From JAEUQQ01 sp963697285 (lineage in GTDB: Bacteria > Acidobacteriota > Vicinamibacteria > Vicinamibacterales > JAFNAJ01): a stretch of 64,000 bases of DNA. Positions 58,204-64,000 of this stretch are shown here, in pieces (position 1 is the first letter of the stretch; the number at the start of each line of letters is the position of its first letter). A model generated the notes under the pieces. It worked only from the letters and a program-made list of their open reading frames with translations, was not told where the DNA came from and searched no databases. A program made the position numbers and the translations under genes. The stretch spans positions 1,178,001 through 1,242,000 of the forward strand of contig CAVONI010000012.1 in the NCBI GenBank assembly GCA_963697285.1, in the 5' to 3' direction.

Positions 58204-58799
58204 ATGTCGTGGATCGCGCGCGCCCGCCTCGTCGCCGCTCTCGGAGCGATCGTCGCCTCGGCGGCGTGCGCCTCGTCATCGGGTGGGCCGACCCCGAAGC
58301 CGTTTCCCACGCCGACAGCCCGTCGCGGTGGCGTGCTTCCGCCCGGGGATCCCGCCGGCCGACGCGCCGGCCGCGACCCCTCCCGCGGCAGGCACCTCGT
58401 TACCGCCCGCCGCTCGATACGCACCGCCGACGGCACAGGCGGTGGTCACCAGGGCGCTCGACCTGGTGGGCACTCCCTACCGACTCGGGGGAAACGATCC
58501 CTCGGGCTTCGACTGCAGCGGCCTGACGGCGTACGTGTTCAAGGCGCAGGGCGTCAGGATGCCCCGCACCGTCGCCGAGCAGTTCGGCGTCGGGCGCAAG
58601 GTCGATCTCGACGAGGTGCAGAGCCGGCGACCTGCTGTTCTTCGCGACGAGCGGCCGCCGCGCCAGCCACGTGGCGATTGCCCTGGGTGACGGCTCGTTC
58701 GTGCACGCGCCGAACTCCCGGGGCGGCGTGCGCGTGGAAGCCCTCAGCGGCCGCTACTGGACCACGCGCCTGCTCGGCGCCCGCCGCATCATCGGCTAG
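58204..58799 (+). CDS. NlpC/P60 cell-wall hydrolase lipoprotein, two frameshifts as sequenced
   Basis: A lipoprotein of about 197 residues in the restored frame. The signal peptide has lipobox ASAAC near residue 22; a Pro/Ala-rich linker follows, then an NlpC/P60 domain. The catalytic Cys is in SGFDCSGLTAYVF and the His in ASHVAIALGDG; VHAPNSRGGVRVE closes the domain. It should cut the peptide stem of peptidoglycan. The frame breaks twice: at a GGGG run near 58344-58347, and at CC near 58623, where one base fewer gives QSGDLLFFATSGRRASHV. Both breaks would remove the catalytic His from the product, so this is either a real pseudogene or two indel errors. It is divergent from the HNH gene. Confidence 0.7.
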
Positions 58800-58831
58800 C
58801 ACTCCCGGACATCCAGGACCAATTGGGGGAC

Positions 58832-58854
58832 CAATTGGGGTCTGACCCCAATTG
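58832..58854. repeat. CAATTGGGGTC palindrome, copy 1
   Basis: A perfect 11 bp inverted repeat CAATTGGGGTC / GACCCCAATTG around one T. A partial copy (CCAATTGGGGGACC) precedes it by two bases. The same palindrome recurs at 58987, about 155 bases on, in the spacer between convergent genes. This is REP-like, unrelated to the GTAG hairpins. It may also stall RNA polymerase, but no T-run follows. Confidence 0.75.
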
Positions 58855-58986
58855 TCTGGCGCAAGGCCCGATCCGGGCCGAAACCGACAACCGGCGTTTG
58901 CGTCGCACCCGCGGCCCTCACATCAAGCCCGAAATTCAGGCGCGATCACCCCTGTCAACGGCGGGTGTCGCAATGACCCCTGCCGG

Positions 58987-59008
58987 CAATTGGGGTCTGA
59001 CCCCAATT
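58987..59008. repeat. AATTGGGGTC palindrome, copy 2
   Basis: CAATTGGGGTC, one T, then GACCCCAATT. It is the same element as 58832-58854, differing only at the outermost base pair. The 130 bases between the two copies hold nothing coding that I can support. The pair looks like a REP doublet. Confidence 0.75.
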
Positions 59009-59026
59009 CCCCCAAAGTCACGCAAT

Positions 59027-59917
59027 TCAGACGGCGGCGAAGGGCGATTCGAGGCGGGGGTGGCAGAGACGGGCGCCGGAGAGCGAGAACGCGCGCGTCG
59101 TGAGATCGTCGGCGGTGTAGTGGGTCTTGCGAGGCAGGGCGCGCAGCGACTCCACGTGGGTCACGGGCTCGACCGGCTGCGGCGACAGGGGCACCGGGTA
59201 GCGCTGCGGATACGACGGGAACCGCGAGAACGTGGTGGCCACGACACACCCATAGCGACGCGACAGCGCGTCGAACCCGTACGACAGGAACTCGACCAGC
59301 GACGGATCGGGTCGCGAGGCCAGGTAGGTGCGCACGCACCACGCGACGTGCTCGAAGAACTCCGGCGAGTGGTGCCGCATGGCGGGATGGCCGTCCGCGG
59401 TGGTTACCCTGCGCAGTCCACGCACCTCGGGATCGACGTGATACAGCTCGTGGACAATCGTGTCGAGCTTCGCTACCCACTCCGGCTCGGTGGGATACCG
59501 ATCCCGCTTCAACGCCGCGGTCAGGGTCTGGTCACAGAACCGCGGCAGGCAGAACGAGAAGAGGTAGTCGATCGGGCGTCCATCGACTTCGACCGTCGGC
59601 GAACAGGTCACGAAGTACTCAGAGCGCTTCACAAGCTGCCCGGTCGTCGGATCCTTCCAGAAGAAGTAGCCGGCCTCGCTCGTCGGCAGGTTCAGCGAGT
59701 GACACGTGGCATAGGCGCCCGACGTGCCGGAGCGTCCGAACCGCGCGAAGACCAACGTCCGCGACAGGTCGATATGCGACAACGGCTCGACCCGGCGCAC
59801 GATGTCCTGGGCGAGCGCCGTGATGGCGTCGGTGTAGTTGAGCAGCGAACAGCAACCCGACAAACGATGCATGAAGCCGATCTCGGATCGATGATCGGCA
59901 ACCGTCACTGCCTTCAT
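59027..59917 (-). CDS. Putative HExxH zinc metallopeptidase of unknown family
   Basis: A 296-residue protein. The centre has KLDTIVHELYHVDPEVRG, an HExxH-type helix (HELYH) with hydrophobic context, followed about 25 residues on by MRHHSPEFFEHVAW, which could supply the third zinc ligand. That is the arrangement of gluzincin/SprT-like proteins, but I recognise no named family. The N-terminal half has Cys-containing stretches (LSGCCSLLNY, CSPTVEVDG). No signal peptide is visible. ATG 59917 has GAGGTGG eight bases before it and overlaps the mtgA stop (ATGA), so its expression is tied to a cell-wall synthase. Confidence 0.65.
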   Translation of the reverse strand: MKAVTVADHRSEIGFMHRLSGCCSLLNYTDAITALAQDIVRRVEPLSHIDLSRTLVFARFGRSGTSGAYATCHSLNLPTSEAGYFFWKDPTTGQLVKRSEYFVTCSPTVEVDGRPIDYLFSFCLPRFCDQTLTAALKRDRYPTEPEWVAKLDTIVHELYHVDPEVRGLRRVTTADGHPAMRHHSPEFFEHVAWCVRTYLASRPDPSLVEFLSYGFDALSRRYGCVVATTFSRFPSYPQRYPVPLSPQPVEPVTHVESLRALPRKTHYTADDLTTRAFSLSGARLCHPRLESPFAAV

Positions 59918-60807
59918 GAGAACCACCTCAAAGCTGAGGCCACGTCCATGCGTGCCTCGACTCCGACGGATCCAAACAGTACCGGCGCGACAGCCTTCGC
60001 GGCTCCCGTGCCCGGCTGAGGCACGAACTGATCCGGCACGATGGGCGCCCCCGGCGTGGCCGGGGGCACCGGCGCGCCCGACGGCGGCGCGACGGGCGTC
60101 GGCGTCTCTTCGGCCGGAGGCGGCGTGGCCGCGCCCATGCGCCGCAGCAGCATCTTCTGGCGACGGAGGAGCCGGCCTGTCGGTCTTCCCGGGCTGTGCA
60201 CGCGCGGATTGATGATGGCGCCGGCCAGCAGCGCCGACTGTTCGGCGCCAAGCGCCCCGGCGCCGATCCCGAAGTAGGCGCGGGCGGCCGCATCGGCGCC
60301 AAAGATGCCGTCGCCCCACTCGATCACGTTGAGATAGATCTCGAGGATGCGCTGCTTGCTCAACACGGCCTCGAGCCGACGCGCGATCATCAATTCTCGA
60401 ACCTTGCGGAACGGGTTCTTCGACGGCGAGAGGTAGAGGTTCTTGGCGAGCTGCTGCGTGATCGTGCTCGCGCCGCGCGCGAACTCACCACGTTCGAGAT
60501 TGTATTCCATCGACTCGCGGATTTGTTCGAAGTCGATACCGTCGTGCTGCCAGAACGCACTGTCTTCGGCTACCAGCACGGCACGCTTGAGCTGCGGTGA
60601 AATCCGGCGATAGCTGATCCATTGCTGGCGCGGCTTCAACACCCGCCCTGCATCGCGTGCTTCCTCGATGCGACGCTCGATGAACGCCGTCGTCGCAGGG
60701 TTCGCCGTGACCAACCTGCGCACGTCTGGCAAGGTGAGATAGAGGTAGGCCAGCGACCAGAAGCCCACACCGAGGGCGACCCAGACCCACCGCACCGAGA
60801 AACGCAT
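59914..60807 (-). CDS. mtgA: Monofunctional peptidoglycan glycosyltransferase MtgA
   Basis: A 297-residue GT51 enzyme that polymerises lipid II into glycan strands. One N-terminal membrane helix (VWVALGVGFWSLAYLYLTL) is followed by the GT51 domain: VAEDSAFWQHDGIDFEQI with the catalytic Glu, RGASTITQQLAKNLYLSP, RKVRELMIARRLE and LSKQRILEIYLNVIEWGDGIFG. After about residue 215 a Pro/Ala/Thr-rich tail of some 80 residues (TPPPAEETPTPVAPPSG) extends the protein beyond the usual 230-240. ATG 60807 gives a normal start. Its stop overlaps the metallopeptidase-like gene. Confidence 0.93.
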   Translation of the reverse strand: MRFSVRWVWVALGVGFWSLAYLYLTLPDVRRLVTANPATTAFIERRIEEARDAGRVLKPRQQWISYRRISPQLKRAVLVAEDSAFWQHDGIDFEQIRESMEYNLERGEFARGASTITQQLAKNLYLSPSKNPFRKVRELMIARRLEAVLSKQRILEIYLNVIEWGDGIFGADAAARAYFGIGAGALGAEQSALLAGAIINPRVHSPGRPTGRLLRRQKMLLRRMGAATPPPAEETPTPVAPPSGAPVPPATPGAPIVPDQFVPQPGTGAAKAVAPVLFGSVGVEARMDVASALRWFS

Positions 60808-60888
60808 CGGCGGGATTATGAGTACAGATGCATGGCCACGCAAATGCGGATCGCGGGCAATGTCACACTGCACGCCCGCGGCCGACGG

Positions 60889-61299
60889 TCACAGGCGCCG
60901 AGCCAGTGCCGACACGACCAGCGTCGTGGTCCCGCAGACCACCCCGCCCCAGAGCATGTCGACCACGACGAGCGTCGCGGGCCAGTTGCGCAGGGTCGCG
61001 AAGTTGGTCAGGTCGTACACGCCGTACACGAGCACGCCGAAGAACGCGCCCCAGGCGAACTGCATCGCCATCGATGACGCCTGCACCGCCGGCCACACGA
61101 AGTAGACGACCGCCAGCCCCAGGCAGACGTACACGAGCGCTGCGGCGAACCAGTTCGGATCGAGGCTGCCATCGGGTGCACGCCGCGCGAGTCCCCCGAG
61201 CCAGTTGTTGTACGAGCGGCTCATGAGCATGCCGAGCCAGAGCAGATCCAGGATGACGACCGTCAGGCCGGCAGCGATGACGAGAGCGAGAGCGCGCAT
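60889..61299 (-). CDS. DUF2177 family membrane protein
   Basis: A 136-residue protein with four membrane helices and the family's conserved segments LDLLWLGMLMSRSYNNWLG and WGAFFGVLVYGVYDLTN. Its function is unknown. It lies 81 bases upstream of mtgA and 58 bases downstream of the M48 protease gene, all on the minus strand, so it may belong to one transcript with them. Confidence 0.85.
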   Translation of the reverse strand: MRALALVIAAGLTVVILDLLWLGMLMSRSYNNWLGGLARRAPDGSLDPNWFAAALVYVCLGLAVVYFVWPAVQASSMAMQFAWGAFFGVLVYGVYDLTNFATLRNWPATLVVVDMLWGGVVCGTTTLVVSALARRL

Positions 61300-61357
61300 G
61301 TCGATTTGACGACGTCGCGCCCCTCCTGGATTCGCCGCCCGCTCGCGGCCGGCCAGG

Positions 61358-62866
61358 TCACTGCGTGCGGATGACCTTCACCCTGGCCCCTGCCTCGGGC
61401 TGCTGCGTCGGTGTGTACCCGTTCAGGATGGCGAGCCGGGCCGGGCTCAGGCCCGAGTCGGATGTCTCGGCGAGGCGCGCCCAGGTGTCACCCGCCCTCG
61501 CGGTGCGCAGATCGATGCGTGCCGGCTGGATGCGCTCGGCTTCGGCCGCCGACAGCGTGCGGAACGTGCTGATCGACTGCGTGACGTCACGCACGATGCG
61601 ATCGAATTGCGACGCCTGCGCCAGGCCGGCGACGCGATAGACGGTCCGGCCCGACGAGAAGAACGCCGCCCTGACGAGCAGCCGGCCCGCCTGCGGGCTG
61701 TTGCCCTCGAACGTCCCGACGAAGGCGTCGAGGTCGGTCCCGTCGACGTTGCGTCCGTCGAGCATCCGGAATCCGTTGCCGCTCATCGCGCCCTCGGCCA
61801 CCTCGGCCAGCGAACGACCGGCAGGCTGTCCGATGATGTCGAGCAGCATCAGCGCCTGCTGCCCCTCGGGTTGCGCCACCACCTGGGTCTTGCCGTTCGC
61901 GATGCGCCATCCCGGCGGAAACGACAGGGCGATGCGGAGTTCAGGATGCAGGAACGTGTTCCCGCGCACCACGCCTTCCCTGGGGTTCTCGCCGAACATC
62001 AGGCCGTCGATATGCCGAAGGTAGGCGTCACGCGCCACGACCTGGCTTTCGCCGGTGCCTCGGCCGCGGAGGTTGGCGAGCACCGGGCCGATGCGCTCCA
62101 CGCGCGACGCGGGATCGGGATGCGTCGCCAGCCAGTTGGGAATGCCCCGGCGATCGACTTCGGTGCTGTCGAGGCGCCCGAGCGTCTCGAGCATGTCGCG
62201 GATGCCGCCCGGATCCCATCCGGCCTGCGCGGCGTATTCCGCCCCCAGCCGATCGGCCTGTAACTCATCGTCGCGACCATGCTTGAGGAAGAGGGCGCCA
62301 AGCCCCGCGCTGGCGAGATTGGTGTACGGCCGCGCGTCGGGCACGAAGATCGACAGGAGCCCGAGTCCGAGGTTCGCACTCGCGCTGCGCGAGTACGCCT
62401 GCACGGCATGGCGCGCGGTCACGTGGCCGATCTCGTGGCCGACGACCCCCGCGAGTTCGGCCTCATCGTCGAGGTGCGCCAGCAGGCCGCGCGTCACGTA
62501 GATGAAGCCGCCAGGCAGCGCAAACGCGTTCACCGCCGGCGAGTCGACGACCGCGAACGACCACGGCAGTTCGCTGCGCTGCGACGAGCGCGCGAGCCGC
62601 ATGCCGATGCCGCTGACATACTCCTGCAGCGCGCGATCCTCGTAGACGCCCATCTGCTGCCGCACCTGGGGATCCATCTCGCGGCCGGTCGCGATCTCCT
62701 GGCTCTCGCTCATCAGCGCCAGTTCACGCTCGCCGCTGACGGGGTTCGTCGCGCAGGCCGCCGCAACGAGCGCCGTCGCCACGATGCCAGCGGTCGGCCA
62801 CGTCGTCAGTGCACGCCATCGCCGGCTCTCAACGGAGGGAACCACACGATTGCTGCGGGTCATCAT
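61358..62866 (-). CDS. M48-family zinc metalloprotease (BepA-like) with LysM-like C-terminus
   Basis: A protease of about 502 residues with a signal peptide/lipobox (ALVAAACATNP near residues 30-40). The M48 active site is VVGHEIGHVTARH; the third ligand Glu/Asp lies in DELQADRLGAEYAAQAG. A conserved WLATHPDPASRVERI follows. The middle of the protein is a further mixed domain of 150 residues. The C-terminus (RTARAGDTWARLAETS, then LAILNGYTP) resembles a LysM peptidoglycan-binding repeat. In other bacteria BepA/LoiP-type enzymes trim stalled outer-membrane proteins such as LptD, which fits a window rich in assembly factors. ATG 62866 is chosen because AGGAA lies just upstream. Confidence 0.88.
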   Translation of the reverse strand: MMTRSNRVVPSVESRRWRALTTWPTAGIVATALVAAACATNPVSGERELALMSESQEIATGREMDPQVRQQMGVYEDRALQEYVSGIGMRLARSSQRSELPWSFAVVDSPAVNAFALPGGFIYVTRGLLAHLDDEAELAGVVGHEIGHVTARHAVQAYSRSASANLGLGLLSIFVPDARPYTNLASAGLGALFLKHGRDDELQADRLGAEYAAQAGWDPGGIRDMLETLGRLDSTEVDRRGIPNWLATHPDPASRVERIGPVLANLRGRGTGESQVVARDAYLRHIDGLMFGENPREGVVRGNTFLHPELRIALSFPPGWRIANGKTQVVAQPEGQQALMLLDIIGQPAGRSLAEVAEGAMSGNGFRMLDGRNVDGTDLDAFVGTFEGNSPQAGRLLVRAAFFSSGRTVYRVAGLAQASQFDRIVRDVTQSISTFRTLSAAEAERIQPARIDLRTARAGDTWARLAETSDSGLSPARLAILNGYTPTQQPEAGARVKVIRTQ

Positions 62867-63073
62867 CCACGTTTCCTGAGCAACGCACGTACCACATCGC
62901 AAACACGCAGATCACGCCTCGTCGATGCCGCCACGCCCCCATCCGGCAGGGCCACCAGTGTCGTTTCACGACGCACACCATGGCCGCGGTTGTCGCCCCA
63001 GGCGACACTCTTCACTGTAGAACATGCCGGGCGCCCCGTCATGGCGAGCCCTGGCGCAATCGATGGGCCGGCG

Positions 63074-63967
63074 CTACGTCGCGAGCGCGTGCAGGCGGTC
63101 GATGAGGCCGCGGAGATCGTCGATGACGGCAGGCGATGCCGACGCCAGCGGCGAACGCGGATGGCCGCCGCGGTAACCCGCCAGGGTCATCGCCGCCTTG
63201 AGCCCGGGCACGCCGTGCTTGCCGGTGACGGCCACCGCCAGCGGCGTGATGGCGCGCTGCTGGGCGAGCGCCTCGGCGTGACGTCCCGCCTGCACGTGAT
63301 CGTAGAGTGCGATGCAGGCGTCGGGCGCGACGTTCGCGAGCGCGACCACGCCGCCGACAGCGCCCACGCAGAGGCTCGCGTAGAGACTTGGCGCCGAACC
63401 CACCACGACCTCGAAACCCGGCGGCGCGGATGCGACCTGTTCGTTGATCTGCGAGATGTCGCCGCCAGACTCCTTGAGCCCGATGACGTTGGGATGCTCG
63501 CCGAGCGCCGCAATCGCGCTGGTCGGCATGTTGACCCCGAAGTTGGCGGCGAAATTGTAGAGCAGCACGGCGACGGGCGATGCCTCGGCAACCGCCCGGA
63601 AGTGCCGCAGGAATGCGTCGGCGGTCATCATGCCCTTGAACGCGGCCGGCGCCCGCACGAGCACCGCATCGGCGCCCGCACGGGCCGCGCGCTCGCACGC
63701 GACGATCGTCTGGCGCGTCGAGTCATGCCCCGTACCGGCAATCAGCGTGCGATCGGCGGGCACGCAGGCTCGCGCGGCGGCCACCACCGCCTCCGACTCG
63801 TCGCCGTCGAGGTACGCCGCCTCACCGTTCGTCCCGAGCACCACCAGGCCGCGCAGGCGCGTCTGCATCAGCCGCGCGGCGTTGAACTGGAGGGCGTCGA
63901 TGTCAAGGTCTCCACGCTCGGTGAACGGCGTGGCGACGGGCGGGAAGATGCCGTGCAGGTCGACCAT
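63074..63967 (-). CDS. Dihydrodipicolinate synthase / N-acetylneuraminate lyase family aldolase
   Basis: A 297-residue TIM-barrel class I aldolase of the DapA/NanA family. Family marks: GIFPPVATPFTERGDLDI at the start, VVLGTNGEAAYL (phosphate/carboxylate-binding GTNGE), the tyrosine in VLLYNFAANFGVNM, and the Schiff-base lysine in IGLKESGGDI. True DapA, NanA, or hydroxyproline-type aldolases cannot be separated by eye. The dapA-specific partner context is absent (lysA is 14 kb away), so a sugar-acid or keto-acid aldolase is as likely as lysine synthesis. The 207 bp between it and the M48 gene hold nothing I recognise. Confidence 0.88.
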   Translation of the reverse strand: MVDLHGIFPPVATPFTERGDLDIDALQFNAARLMQTRLRGLVVLGTNGEAAYLDGDESEAVVAAARACVPADRTLIAGTGHDSTRQTIVACERAARAGADAVLVRAPAAFKGMMTADAFLRHFRAVAEASPVAVLLYNFAANFGVNMPTSAIAALGEHPNVIGLKESGGDISQINEQVASAPPGFEVVVGSAPSLYASLCVGAVGGVVALANVAPDACIALYDHVQAGRHAEALAQQRAITPLAVAVTGKHGVPGLKAAMTLAGYRGGHPRSPLASASPAVIDDLRGLIDRLHALAT

Positions 63968-64000
63968 GATGGGGCCAATGTTAGACGGGGTCGCGTCTTT

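Noticed and set aside
58832..59008. Terminal inverted repeats of a small transposable element
   Set aside because: Each palindrome is complete in itself, no target duplication is seen, and the interior codes for nothing.

Overview
The window is a 64 kb, very GC-rich, gene-dense stretch of chromosome from a Gram-negative bacterium. It encodes LpxC, a TamA/TamB pair, a periplasmic SurA-like chaperone, an O-antigen-ligase-like protein, HslUV, NtrB/NtrC-like regulators and a propionyl-CoA-type carboxylase. My best guess is an Acidobacteriota of the Vicinamibacteria type. That rests on gene content and composition only; no database search was possible. I see no rRNA or tRNA gene, CRISPR array, insertion sequence or prophage. 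No gap between genes exceeds about 265 bp.

Layout. (1) 1-8163 is a surface-polysaccharide block: a partial methyltransferase, three GT4-type glycosyltransferases, a GT39-like membrane glycosyltransferase and, convergent to it, an O-antigen-ligase-like protein. (2) 24492 down to 6162 is an 18 kb run of twelve minus-strand genes that overlap or lie within 55 bp of each other: hslV, hslU, a fibronectin-III lipoprotein, an FAH-family hydrolase, a transaldolase, three acyl-CoA carboxylase subunits, TamB, TamA, the SurA-like chaperone and the ligase. (3) 24756-30984 holds a PEGA-domain secreted protein, small membrane and ACT proteins, an amino-acid permease, secreted proteins of unknown role, and an ECF sigma/anti-sigma pair. 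(4) 31192-36094 holds an ABC-F ATPase and an NtrB/NtrC-like two-component system. (5) 42453 down to 36336 is a minus-strand DNA/RNA maintenance run (dprA, topA, trmFO, xerC). (6) 42606-47441 is a TPR protein, a lipoprotein, then rplU-rpmA-obgE-nadD-rsfS-comF. (7) tmk and lysA on the minus strand lie back to back with a plus-strand operon of a sigma factor, a STAS protein, a 97-residue unknown and an unusual radical-SAM protein. (8) 52336-63967 holds lpxC, uvrA, a beta-propeller protein, an HNH endonuclease, an NlpC/P60 lipoprotein, a putative metallopeptidase, mtgA, a DUF2177 protein, an M48 protease and a DapA-family lyase.

Two features cut across the window. First, eight genes carry nine single-base frameshifts (glycosyltransferase, ligase, TamA, TamB, carboxyltransferase, anti-sigma factor, topA, and NlpC/P60 twice). 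Almost all sit in short G or C runs, and most hit genes that should be functional. Residual indel errors of a long-read assembly explain this better than gene decay. I list each as one full-length gene and give the break point. Second, each of the three roomy spacers between convergent genes holds palindromic repeats: two GTAG-headed REP-like hairpins followed by 18-21 bp tandem repeats, and one doublet of a CAATTGGGGTC palindrome.

The best candidate for an undescribed system is 49454-52108. There a sigma factor, a partner-switch STAS protein without a kinase and a small acidic protein lead into a radical-SAM enzyme whose SPASM-like domain is at the N-terminus and whose cluster-binding cysteines are not in the canonical CX3CX2C arrangement.
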